Assembly: GCA_021613375.1 (NCBI GenBank)
Contig: CM038726.1
Location: 3,429,046 to 3,493,045 of the forward strand
Direction of reading: 5' to 3'
Length of the DNA stretch: 64,000 nucleotides
From: Megaleporinus macrocephalus
Lineage: Eukaryota > Chordata > Actinopteri > Characiformes > Anostomidae
The notes beneath the pieces were generated by a model. The model was not told the origin of the DNA. It made no database searches and saw only the letters and a list, made by a program, of their open reading frames with translations. The position numbers were made by a program, and so were the translations under genes. Below are positions 13,011 to 22,789 of the stretch, one piece after another. Within the stretch, counting starts at the first letter, position 1; each line of letters opens with the position of its first letter.

Positions 13011-13255
13011 TACACAACTATACATTTTATAAAATGATAAATTGTAAAAAAAATTTGTGTAAACATAATAAATATATAGGGCTAATATTGCAGCAGCTTT
13101 GCTCACGTTCGTTTTTGGTGACGGAAATATGAATGAAATATTAATGTTCTAGATTATTTGCAAAGCTATCTTAAAGGTTCTGACCAACAGAACGAATCTT
13201 TCGAAAATGGCTATACCAGAAATACTACAAATACCACTAATACTGTCTACTTGAG

Positions 13256-13334
<79 letters not shown>
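13256..13334. repeat. (CA)n-(TA)n microsatellite
   Basis: A compound dinucleotide tract: about 19 CA repeats followed by about 20 TA repeats. The flanks 13011-13255 and 13335-13560 contain nothing I can assign. Confidence 0.97.
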
Positions 13335-13336
<2 letters not shown>

Positions 13337-13554
13337 AAATTAAAGTATGTTTTCAGTCTCTCCTGTAAAGTTGATTGTACTGGCAGTATGTATGTGAAGT
13401 TGTTTGTCCTGGAATAAAAAGAAAATTGATAAAAATGTTTTTCCATTTAATATTTATTCAAATCCTTTAAACACTTTTATGGTGATTATGATAGAAAATG
13501 TAACAAATACAAGTAAAAACTTAAAAAAGAAGAAACTTCTCTCCGTTTTTCAGT

Positions 13555-14060
13555 CTCTCATCTGTCTGAACACCCTCAACGTGATGGTGATCCTGCTCAC
13601 TCCATTCAGTCCACCTCCTTTCATCAGCTCCACTGACCATACAGGAGCTCCACCTACAGACTGTAGAACATCTGATTCTCTGTATACTTTATTACTCTGT
13701 TCTTTAATGATCAGGACCCCCACAGAGCAGGTACTATTAGGGAGGTGGGTCATTCTCAGCACTGCAGTGACACTGACGTGTCCACTCACTGTCCACTCTA
13801 TTAGACACTCCTACTACTTGCTGGTCCACCTTGTAGATGTAAAGTCAGAGACAGTAGCTCATCTGCTGCTGCACAGTTTGTGTTCCTCTGGTTCCTTTGG
13901 TTTCTGCAGTGCTGTGAATGACCCACCTCCCTAATAGTAGCTGCTCTCTGGTGGTCCTGTGATGCTCCACCTATAGGAGGAGAAGGTAAAGAGTGAAATC
14001 TGTTCAAATCAGGAATATTATGGAAGCACATGCAGTGATGAAGAACAATCACATCATCAC
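13555..14060. mobile_element. Palindromic non-autonomous repeat element
   Basis: Contains a near-perfect inverted repeat: 13732-13767 and 13904-13939 pair at 35 of 36 positions around a 136-bp centre. The wording (CTCAGCACTGCAGTGACACTG, TCCACTCTATTAGACACTCC, CAGCAGCAGATGAGC on the minus strand) matches a high-copy interspersed fish repeat I know but cannot name with certainty. No coding capacity. Confidence 0.6.
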
Positions 14061-14457
14061 ACAAGCCAACAAACAGCTTCAGCCTTGTAACAGTTAGTGT
14101 GGAACGGATAGCTTTGAGCTCAGATGTGGACAGAAGCTGGACTCTACGGTTGGGCTCACTATCGGAGAACTACGTTCACAGTTCACTAGTTTACCATCAC
14201 AGGAGCTACTCGGTTAACAACACCAATTAGTGCCTAAAGAGCTACAACCTGACGGACTATCACTCCATTCACGTCCACTCAAGGTAAAGACACAAGGTTG
14301 GCACTGACGTTTGGCCCGATTGTACGAACAGACAACTCGCAGTGTTGCTTAGAAACACTCGTCATACTGATGTTTCAGTTCCTCTGCAGAATTCAGTGGT
14401 TGAGATGTAAACAAAGTGGGATTTGGAGTCCAGCCATCCAGTATCTTCTAAAGCTAC
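14061..14457. other. Unassigned intergenic stretch
   Basis: Ordinary-composition DNA between two dispersed repeats. I see no exon-like frame, RNA gene or repeat structure. Confidence 0.4.
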
Positions 14458-14640
14458 GGGTCACGGAGGGCGAAGGTGGGGTACACCATGAACAGGTCGC
14501 CAGTCCATCACACGGGCAACACATACTCACACCTACTGGTAGTTTAGAGTGAGGATCCTAACATGCATGTGTTTGGACTGTGGGAGGAAACCGGAGAACC
14601 CGGAGGAACCCACTCAAACACGGGGAGAACAGCCGGAGTC
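14458..14640 (+). mobile_element. Interspersed repeat fragment (GTGGGAGGAAACCGGAG type)
   Basis: Carries the phrases ACAGGTCGCCAGTCCATCAC, ACATGCATGTGTTTGGACTG and TGGGAGGAAACCGGAGAACC, then CCCACTCAAACACGGGGAGAAC. This block is a very common fish interspersed repeat. The family name is not certain; it is widely present in non-coding DNA. Confidence 0.6.
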
Positions 14641-14769
14641 AAATGATTCAAATGTTCTTTACAGTGGTGCTGATGGTAACCAGACTTCTAAAAGCTTTAA
14701 AGGGGTATTTTACCAATGTTCTGGAATAAATCGCATGTACGGGGTAAAAACAGAGTTTCAGAGTGTTTG

Positions 14770-17273
14770 ATGTTTACACTGGTGGTGTTGACAGTGATGA
14801 TGTTTACAGTGGCGGTGATGATGTTTACAGTGGTGGTGATGGTGTTTACACTGGTGGTGATGGTGTTTACAGTGGTGGTGATGATGTTTACACTGGCGGT
14901 GATGATGTTTACAGTGGCGGTGATGATGTTTACAGTGGTGGTGAAGATATTTACACTGGTGGTGAAGATATTTACACTGGTGGTGATGATGTTTACAGTG
15001 GTGATGATGGTGTTACAGAGGTGATGATGATGTTTACAGTGGTGGTGATGATGTTTGCAGTGGTGGTGAAGATATTTACACTGGTAGTGAAGATATTTAC
15101 ACTGGTGGTGATGGTGTTTACAGTGGCGGTGATGATGTTTACAGTGGTGGTGAAGATATTTACACTGGTGGTGAAGATATTTACACTGGTGGTGGTGGTG
15201 TTTACAGTGGTGATGATGGTGTTTACAGAGGTGTTGATGGTGTTTACAGTGGCGGTGATGATGTTTACACTGGCGGTGATGATGTTTACAGTGGTGGTGA
15301 TGGTGTTTACAGTGGCGGTGATGATGTTTACAGTGGTGGTGATGGTGTTTACAGTGGTGGTGAAGATATTTACAGTGGTGGTGAAGATATTTACACTGGT
15401 GGTGAAGATATTTACACTGGTGGTGATGATGTTTACAGTGGTGGTGTTTACAGTGGTGGTGATGGTATTTACAGTGGTGGTGGTGGTGGTGTTTACAGTG
15501 GTGGTGAAAATATTTACAGTGGTGGTGAAGATATTTACGCTGGTGGTGAAGATATTTACACTGGTGGTGATGATGTTTACAGTGGTGGTGATGGTGTTTA
15601 CAGTGGTGGTGATGGTGTTTACAGTGGTGGTGGTGATGGTGTTTACAGTGGTGGTGATGATGTTTACAGTGGTGGTGAAGATATTTACACTGGTGGTGAA
15701 GATATTTACACTGGTGGTGATGATGTTTACAGTGGTGGTGATGATGTTTACAGTGGTGATGATGATGTTTACAGTAGCGGTGAAGATATTTACACTGGTG
15801 GTGATGATGTTTACAGTGGCGGTGAAGATATTTACACTGGTGGTGATGGTGTTTACAGTGGTGGTGATGATGTTTACAGTGGTGATGATGATGTTTACAG
15901 TGGTGGTGATGGTGTTTACAGTGGTGGTGATGGTGTTTACAGTGGTGGTGATGATGTTTACAGTGGTGGTGAAGATATTTACACTGGTGGTGATGGTGTT
16001 TACAGTGGTGGTGATGATGTTTACAGTGGCGGTGATGATGTTTACAGTGGTGGTGATGGTGTTTACAGTGGTGGTGATGATGTTTACAGTGGTGGTGATG
16101 ATGTTTACAGAGGTGATGATGTTTACAGTGGTGGTGATGGTGTTTACACTGGTGGTGATGATGTTTACAGTGGCGGTGAAGATATTTACACTGGTGATGA
16201 TGATGTTTACAGTGGTGGTGATGATGTTTACAGTGGTGGTGATGATGATGTTTACAGAGGTGATGATGTTTACAGTGGTGGTGATGATGTTTACAGTGGT
16301 GGTGAAGATATTTACACTGGTGGTGATGGTGTTTACAGTGGTGATGATGGTGTTTACAGTGGTGGTGATGATGTTTACAGTGGCGGTGATGATGTTTACA
16401 GTGGTGGTGATGATGTTTACAGTGGCAGAGATGATGTTTACAGTGGTGGTGATGGTGTTTACAGTGGTGGTGGTGATATTTACAGTGGTGGTGAAGATAT
16501 TTACACTGGTGGTGATGGTGTTTACAGTGGTGATGATGGTGTTTACAGTGGTGGTGATGATGTTTACAGTGGCGGTGAAGATATTCACACTGGTGGTGAA
16601 GATATTTACACTGGTGGTGATGATGTTTACAGTGGCGGTGAAGATATTTACAGTGGCGGTGATGATGTTTACAGTGGCGGTGAAGATATTTACACTGGTG
16701 GTGAAGATATTTACACTGGTGGTGATGGTGTTTACAGTGGCGGTGATGATGTTTACAGTGGTGGTGAAGATATTTACACTGGTGGTGATGGTGTTTACAG
16801 TGGTGGTGATGGTGTTTACAGTGGTGGTGATGATGTTTACAGTGGCGGTGATGATGTTTACAGTGGTGGTGATGGTGTTTACAGTGGTGGTGATGATGTT
16901 TACAGTGGTGGTGATGATGTTTACAGAGGTGATGATGTTTACAGTGCTGGTGATGGTGTTTACACTGGTGGTGATGATGTTTAGAGTGGTGGTGATGATG
17001 TTTACAGTGGCGGTGAAGATATTTACACTGGTGATGATGGTGTTTACAGTGGCGGTGATGGTGTTTACAGTGGTGGTGATGGTGTTTACAGTGGCGGTGA
17101 TGGTGTTTACAGTGGCGGTGATGGTGTTTACAGTGGTGGTGATGGTGTTTACAGTGGTGGTGATAATGTTTACAGTGGCGGTGATGATGTTTACACTGGC
17201 GGTGATGATGTTTACAGTGGTGGTGATGGTGTTTACAGTGGTGGTGATGATGTTTACAGTGGTGGTGATGGTA
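14770..17273. repeat. 21-bp triplet-built minisatellite
   Basis: About 119 units of mostly 21 bp (GATGATGTTTACAGTGGTGGT is typical, seven triplets). Units also occur at 18, 24 or more bp, almost always a multiple of three because they change by whole GGT or GAT triplets. Frames stay open on both strands for about 870 codons (DVYSGGD and VMMFTVV on plus, CKHHHHH and TTTVNII on minus). A 1-base deletion at about 15013 switches the plus-strand frame without creating a stop. No splice, promoter or codon-bias evidence supports translation. Confidence 0.96.
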
Positions 17274-17279
17274 ACCAGG

Positions 17280-17750
17280 GGTCTCCATGTCTACAACACA
17301 AATGTACACATTGTATTTACTATGAAACCCACCAGTGAAGCTTCACGTGTCTTCTGAGTTTATATGAACGTTGATGGTAAAATCTGGAAAATCTGAAAAT
17401 AATAAGTTTTCTTTGGGAACGATTTGGCCTCACAGCGTCCTCTGCATGTATCCCTCCACCATGAATGGGTTAAAAATACATCTTAAGGCTTAAAAAACAA
17501 ACGAGCGCGCCGTACTGTTATGTACCTCAGTGACGTCAGGCTGATGCTGATGGTAGTTAGGAGGGTCTAGTGATACTCAGGAGACAACCTTCACACAAAC
17601 ACACTGCGTTCCAGGCATTTCTATTCACCACAGGGGGGCGCTAGAAGATATTTTGGGAAAACCCCTTTCATTTTGACTCTCTAGTTTAGTCCCCGAGGCC
17701 TAGAGAAGGACGCGCGACCAGTCGTGACCTGTCTTGAACTTGGTAAGCAC
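17280..17750. other. Unassigned stretch between minisatellite and SINE
   Basis: Contains ATGTATCCCTCCACC at about 17446, a phrase shared with about 21993-22007 and so part of a dispersed repeat, and a CCACAGGGGGGCGCTAG phrase at about 17629. Otherwise nothing recognised. Confidence 0.4.
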
Positions 17751-17754
17751 TTGT

Positions 17755-17915
17755 GTTAAGATTAACCCACGTTCGACTGGAGATTCAGGTCCAGCCTTGT
17801 GACCGGACGGTCGCCGGTTCGATGCTCTGAACTGACAGAACCCGACTGAGGTGCCCTTGATCAAAACACCGAACCCACAACTGCTCCCCCGGGTACTGTG
17901 GATAGGGCTACCCAT
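17755..17915 (+). mobile_element. tRNA-derived SINE, partial
   Basis: GGTTCGATGC at 17816-17825 fits a tRNA/RNA polymerase III B box. It is followed by GACTGAGGTGCCCTTGATCA, AACTGCTCCCC and GGTACTGTGGATAGGGCT, the body of a SINE that I associate with otophysan fishes. The 5' end with the A box is diverged and the 3' tail is missing. It ends about 65 bp beyond the stop codon of ZNF-B. Confidence 0.65.
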
Positions 17916-17979
17916 GCTTTGTTTACATCTCAGCCATTGGCCGTACGCAGAGACGTTGAAGAACTACCGGGATTCCCTC

Positions 17980-19410
17980 TTAACGCGGCTTCTCTCCAGC
18001 GTGGACGGTCTGGTGGCGAAGGAGGCTGTTCTTATGGGTGAAGCTCTTCCCGCACTGTAAGCAGTCAAAGGGTTTCTCTCCGGTGTGAGTGCGCTGGTGG
18101 AGCTGGAGATGGTTCCACTGGGTGAAGCTCTTGCCGCACTCGGCGCAGTTGTAGGGCCTCTCTCCCGTGTGGATGCGCATGTGTTGCTGGAGGGTGCTCT
18201 GCTGAGCGAAGCTCCTCCCGCAGTACAGGCACTGGAAGGGCTTCTCCCCCGTGTGGGTGCGCAGGTGGTTCTTGAGGGTGCCTCCGGTGATGAAGCTCTT
18301 GCCGCACTGCGGGCAGAGGTAGGGCTTCTCTCCCGTGTGGACGCGCTGGTGGAGCTGGAGGCTGCTCAGTCGGTTGAAGCTCTTGCCGCACTGCGTGCAG
18401 GAGTAGGGCTTCTCTCCCGTGTGAAGGTGCTGGTGCGTCATGAGCGTGCTCCTGTCGATGAAGCTCAGGCCGCACTCGGCGCACGCGTACGGCCTCTCGC
18501 CCGTGTGGGTGCGCTGGTGCTTGCGGAAGTTGCTCCCGTCGCTGAAGCTCTTCCCGCACTCCGAGCAGAAGTACGGCTTCTCGCCCGTGTGGATGCGCTG
18601 GTGTTGCTGGAGGTGGCTCTGCTGGGCGAAGCTCTTGCCGCACTGCGTGCAGGCGTACGGCTTCTCGCCCGTGTGGATGCGCAGGTGGCGCTGCAGGTCG
18701 ATCAGCTGGCTGAAGCCCTTCCCGCACACCGAGCAGCAGTACGGCTTCTGTCCTGCAAGAACCAGAGGTTCTTGGTCTTCCAAGGGAGGAATGAAACTCT
18801 TCCCGCAGTCCGTGAAGCAATAAGGCCTTCCTTCAGGATCGATGTTGTGTTCTTCGAGGCGTCCCTCATGAATGAAGTTCTTCCCGCACCGCGAGCAGCA
18901 ATACGGCTTCTCTTCAGCGTCCATCGGAAGTTCTTGGACATGGCACTGGTGGACAAAGCTCTTCCCGCAGTCTGGGCAGCAATACGGCTTCTCTTCTTCA
19001 TCTCCATCGGGTTTTTGGAAATGGCATTGATGGGTAAAACCTCTCCCGCAGTCTGGGCAGCAATAAGACTTCTCTTCAGCATCAACGCCACGTTCCTGGA
19101 CATGGCATTCATGGGTGAAGCTCTTCCCGCAGTCTGGGCAACAATAAGGTTTCATTTCTGCATCAATGTCACATTCCTGGAGATGGCACTGATGAACAAA
19201 GCTCTTCCCACAGTCTGGACAGAAATGGGGCTTCTCTTCTGCAAGAACATGATGATCTTGGAGATGGTACTGAGGAATAAAAGCCTTACTGTAGTTTGAG
19301 GAGCAATACAGCTTCTCGGCTGCATCCACATGATGCTCCTGGAGGTGGAACTCAGGAACGCAGCTCTGTCCGTACTCTGAGCAGGGGACAGTTTTCTCCT
19401 CACCCATCAT
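17980..19410 (-). CDS. ZNF-B: C2H2 zinc-finger protein, 9 intact plus 8 degenerate fingers
   Basis: 476 residues from MMGEEKTVPC. The C-terminal half (about residues 225-476) has nine canonical fingers with TGEKP linkers. The N-terminal half is eight more 28-residue repeats in the same register. Repeats 3-6 keep CX2C and the GKSF-type core but have lost the two zinc-binding His; for example CPDCGKSFVHQCHLQECDID has Cys and Asp where His is expected. Their linkers read DAEEKPY instead of HTGEKPY. Repeats 1, 2 and 8 also lost a Cys. The frame is open through all 17. Repeats 3-6 keep an H(Q/E)CH motif that also occurs in finger 1 of ZNF-D, suggesting their source. Fingers 10-17 match ZNF-A in order. 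Probably a nuclear DNA-binding protein. An acceptor at 19540 and module copy 2 at 21.1-21.5 kb may give its 5' end. Confidence 0.87.
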   Translation of the reverse strand: MMGEEKTVPCSEYGQSCVPEFHLQEHHVDAAEKLYCSSNYSKAFIPQYHLQDHHVLAEEKPHFCPDCGKSFVHQCHLQECDIDAEMKPYCCPDCGKSFTHECHVQERGVDAEEKSYCCPDCGRGFTHQCHFQKPDGDEEEKPYCCPDCGKSFVHQCHVQELPMDAEEKPYCCSRCGKNFIHEGRLEEHNIDPEGRPYCFTDCGKSFIPPLEDQEPLVLAGQKPYCCSVCGKGFSQLIDLQRHLRIHTGEKPYACTQCGKSFAQQSHLQQHQRIHTGEKPYFCSECGKSFSDGSNFRKHQRTHTGERPYACAECGLSFIDRSTLMTHQHLHTGEKPYSCTQCGKSFNRLSSLQLHQRVHTGEKPYLCPQCGKSFITGGTLKNHLRTHTGEKPFQCLYCGRSFAQQSTLQQHMRIHTGERPYNCAECGKSFTQWNHLQLHQRTHTGEKPFDCLQCGKSFTHKNSLLRHQTVHAGEKPR

Positions 19411-20220
19411 TTTCCGTGGTTGAAGATGAGACTCTGAACTGTAGCTGAACTGATCTGTAGGTCTTGTGACCTTTTAACAGGTTTGAACCATGTGGGCCTA
19501 CAGATCCAGAGAAGACTAGAGTCCGGTTGCCATTTCTTTCTGCAGAGGAATAAAGAGATCAGAAAGAATTAGAGACATTGCAACTTTAGTTGCTTGAAAC
19601 CTGCATGAATCTAAACTGAGCTTGAGAAGCACCTCCTCGAATCCCAGGCGCAACAGCTGCAGGCAGCTCAACGTTCATGAACAAGCAACTTCAACGGCTC
19701 CCAACATGTAGACTGTCCCAATTCTTACTTCCCTTAAATATACAGTCAACTGAGGTTCCTTCTTTCGGCTGAGTTGTAAGAAAGGATCAAACGGTTCCTC
19801 AGCTGCTGAGGCAATCCCATGATGCAATGCAAGCTAAACGTTTTCCAGCATGGTGGACGTAAACGGAGCTATGAGCGGTGACCTCATTTTCTAAGGTAAG
19901 TTATCAGCAAGCAGCAGTCGTCTTCTTAAAATCATCAGAACTGCAATAAAACCCACAAGAGAAGAAACCATGGAGCTGAAACGCTGAGGAGAACATCTCA
20001 GTACTGAAGAACTTACTTACGTTATTTCAGTGTCTGATACCAACTGTATCAACAATTATTATTTATGAACCAATAAGCTAGCCTATAATCCATAGTCCAT
20101 GGGAAGTTCAACTGAATATCTTGCTCAGCAACACTACAATTAAGGAATACTTGACTTTAGCGAGAAGATAGAGGACCATGGTTGGCCCACTGACAGCAAG
20201 TTAATGGTCCACTTTCGTTT
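19411..20220. other. Upstream region of ZNF-B (presumed intron 1)
   Basis: On the minus strand TTTATTCCTCTGCAG|AAAGAAATGG gives a good splice acceptor at 19541-19540, homologous in position and sequence to those of ZNF-C, D and E. The ATG just inside it meets a stop after four more codons, so translation must start at the later ATG (19410). The rest (19560-20220) shows nothing recognisable. Confidence 0.5.
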
Positions 20221-20290
20221 TGCTAACGTCTTACACTTTACAGTCCAATTTAAACATTTGTCCCTCGTTTCTTTAGTTGGTTATCCTTTG

Positions 20291-20298
20291 TCTATTAG
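20291..20298 (+). repeat. hAT target-site duplication, left
   Basis: TCTATTAG, identical to 20664-20671. Eight bases is the expected duplication size for hAT transposition. Confidence 0.75.
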
Positions 20299-20663
20299 TA
20301 GGGGTGTGAAGAGACACTCATCTCACGAGACGAGACGAGACGAGACACGATAAGACTTTAAAATATTTTTAAGAAACGTTCAAAGATAAAAAAAATGGGG
20401 ACGGGTTTCTCTCCTTTCAGAGGCTCTTGATACTAATTTGTTTTGTAATTGTGATATAGCGCAGCGTACCTCTAGACGTCCAAACATCGGTTGTTATGGC
20501 GATGCTCTCTGTCTCATTTAGAGCCTTGGTGTAAAGATTCGGGACCACCGTGTGAGCGACATGCGAGCGTGCTGGTGTATTTTGGTTCCGAAGTGTGGAG
20601 GAGTCGCCCAAATCCTGTATCCACCACTACAGGAACCGGTCACAAGATCTCGTCACATCCCAA
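20299..20663. mobile_element. Short hAT transposon with 8-bp target duplication
   Basis: 365 bp bounded by terminal inverted repeats: TAGGGGTGTGAAGAGA on the left against TTGGGATGTGACGAGA read inward from the right (13 of 16 match). It is flanked on both sides by TCTATTAG. The left end continues with CTCATCTCACGAGACGAGAC. The interior has a minus-strand transposase fragment. It is an internally deleted, non-autonomous derivative. Confidence 0.8.
20417..20611 (-). pseudogene. hAT transposase fragment
   Basis: A 64-residue open stretch containing VVPNLYTKALNETESIAITT, then DVWTSRGTLRYITIT. The TTDxWTS motif is the hallmark of the catalytic-domain start in hAT (ZBED-like) transposases, carrying the first acidic residue. 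The rest of the transposase is absent. Not functional. Confidence 0.7.
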
Positions 20664-20671
20664 TCTATTAG
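20664..20671 (+). repeat. hAT target-site duplication, right
   Basis: TCTATTAG, the partner of 20291-20298. Confidence 0.75.
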
Positions 20672-20899
20672 CCTAGTAGGCAACGGTCTATGTCTATTAA
20701 TACTATTTCTTTTCTAAAATAAGAGTTTGTTTCTCTCAGAAATTTAAAAACTGACACCTTGTATGCAGGACAATGACCGGGTGGTCCACCCTGGAGCCCT
20801 GATGTAGTGTTCGGTCAATAATAAGGATAACAAACTAAAGAAATGAGAAAAAAATATTTAAATTGGACTGTATGTGTAAGGCTAGCAATAAAAACTAGC

Positions 20900-21099
20900 A
20901 TTTTCCTCCAGCCAGCTAAAACATATACGTTTTAATCATATGTTAACAATGGCTTTCCAATCACTTTGTCTTAATCTGAAAGATAAATAAATAAGTTATA
21001 TATATATATATATATAGATCCAAGACCACCAGGAACATGACATTTGATGGACGTCATTACAAACTGAAGACCAAATACTGGCCCAATAAGCCTCATATG
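20900..21099. other. Intergenic with short (TA)n
   Basis: AT-rich, with a short TA tract at about 20998-21017. Nothing else is recognised. Confidence 0.4.
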
Positions 21100-21540
21100 G
21101 TGGTCGTGCTTGGGCCCCTGTCATCACCTTCGTTTGTAACTACGGTTGTGTAGTTTGTAGACGGTCCCTTATTTCTCAACGCGGCTCCCGCGGCCAACAG
21201 ACAGGTTATAATTATTTCTGAATTATAGAAAAGCGCGTATTTCTCGCGTGCAGTCGTGAGTTTTGTGGTATGTGTGGTGCGTTTGGGCGTTTTTGTACTT
21301 ACTGTTAGAAAAACAGTGAAGAGAAAAACGAATAACGGACCGCAGTAACGCGGCAAAGCGCAGCTTTCATTACGCCAACCGGAAGTACGGATTAAACTCC
21401 TTTAATCTCCGCAAACCGAGCAGAGAAAGACTTTAAACTCCAAAAGATTCCAGTCAGAGAGTTTAATGTTAGCATTTCAGGCTAACGGTCCAGTTTCGGC
21501 CCGTAATCCGCTACAGAGTGTTTATGTCTTCTTCTTCGTT
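21100..21540 (-). promoter_or_regulatory. ZNF promoter/first-exon module, copy 2 (for ZNF-B)
   Basis: On the minus strand: GTCCAGTTT-type motif at about 21490-21500, CTGACTGGAATC (shared with copy 4), a candidate exon ending TCTAACA|GTAAGTAC at 21303, then CTGTTGGCCGCGGGAGCCGC and AAGGGACCGTCTACAAA (21170-21154). The donor is a near-perfect consensus. Homology with the other copies fades beyond about 21525, where the ETS-like GCGGAAC of copies 1, 3 and 4 is not found. The ZNF-B coding exon lies 1.9 kb downstream. Confidence 0.6.
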
Positions 21541-22560
21541 GGCGGTTACGGTGCGGGCTTACGGCGCAGGCGCGCCACCTGCTGTACTGGAGGATGGAGT
21601 GCAAATATTTTTTAGATTTCTTTTATTATTATTATTATTATTATTATTAATATTAATATTAATAAAAAAAACTCGAAATGAATGATTTCTGGTCAGACAC
21701 TCTATGACTGTTTACTGGCTGATCCGAACCTATTAAAGGAGAGAAATACAAATGTTCAGTACATGCATGTTCAGTTTTATTATTTATATTAAAGACTGTA
21801 CAGTAAAACAGCATATTTACAGGGGAAACTCCACCAAATTTTCAAATATAAATCAGTCACGGAGATGTAAACGGAGTCATTCAGAGTAGCTTGGTGTGAA
21901 ACGATCTACTGTAGAGAAACTACTCCTGTCATTTACTGTAAATCCTCTCATTTACTGTAAAAACCCACCTGAGAGGGACTATTTTGTGTCACAATGTATC
22001 CCTCCACCGTGCCTGGGTATTAAGGCCGAACGCTTACCCTAAAAACTGGAGCAGGGCTGGAGACCACTGTTGTAGGTGTAGATATTTCAGCATATAAAGA
22101 ATAATAACTTTAGTAATAATTACAGTAATTATAATAACTAAAAGAAGTGCATGGTGAGCAGTTTAAGGGGAGGAGCGAGGGATGAGTAAGCGACCGATAG
22201 AGGAGTGCAGGCCAGTATGTCTGTGGATTACTGGTTGGGGGATCTGCCCTGAGTGAGTAGGTGTAGTTTGGAGGCTGTAGATTGAACGAAACCATGATGT
22301 TTGGGTTTGGCTGAAAATGAATGGGAGTCTATGGGAGGAACAAAAGATGAATGGACGACAAATAGAGGAGTGCTGGTCAAAGGAACACCACAGATGTGGT
22401 CAGGGGTCTGCCCTGAGTCAGTGTATGCAAAACAGTATATATATAAATAATCTATAATCAAATACAGATATAATCATAATCCCAGTATTGATACTCACTG
22501 CCTGCTTTGAGCTAGAGACCCCAGCACAGTTAAAAAAAAGAGTTAGAATAATAAATAAAT
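21541..22560. other. Intergenic, module copy 2 to GTTGCTATGG minisatellite
   Basis: Contains a short (TTA)n tract (about 21622-21650), and ATGTATCCCTCCACC at about 21993-22007, shared with about 17446. No gene is seen. Short open frames here have no recognisable content. Confidence 0.4.
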
Positions 22561-22564
22561 GACA

Positions 22565-22565
<1 letters not shown>

Positions 22566-22610
<45 letters not shown>
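22566..22610. repeat. (AAT)n microsatellite
   Basis: About 15 AAT triplets. A second, similar tract lies at 23820-23853. Confidence 0.95.
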
Positions 22611-22789
22611 GCTAGAAAAGGAGATGATCATGAACGAAGTTGGCTTGAAAAAGTTTGCTGATAATAGTGAATAAATTACTTTTATAAACTGTTTGATAGC
22701 TGCGGAAGAAAAATTTCAATCTAGTGTTGCCTTAAATTCACTGCTACATTAAATCTACTGCCATCTTAAATTCAGTGCCACCTTAAAAC

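Larger units (their letters stand above)
20221..20888. repeat. Inverted repeat arms flanking a hAT insertion
   Basis: 20221-20290 and 20822-20888 are diverged inverted copies of each other (shared AAGGATAAC, ACTAAAGAAA and TTTAAATTGGACTGTA on opposite strands). They may be the arms of an older element. The hAT copy (20299-20663) lies between them, with its left target duplication starting directly after the left arm. Confidence 0.6.

Noticed and set aside
14697..17309. An 870-residue His/Cys-rich protein (CKHHHHH heptads) suggestive of metal binding
   Set aside because: The opposite strand is equally open and the frame merely reflects triplet units. There is no supporting promoter, splice site or non-repeat domain.
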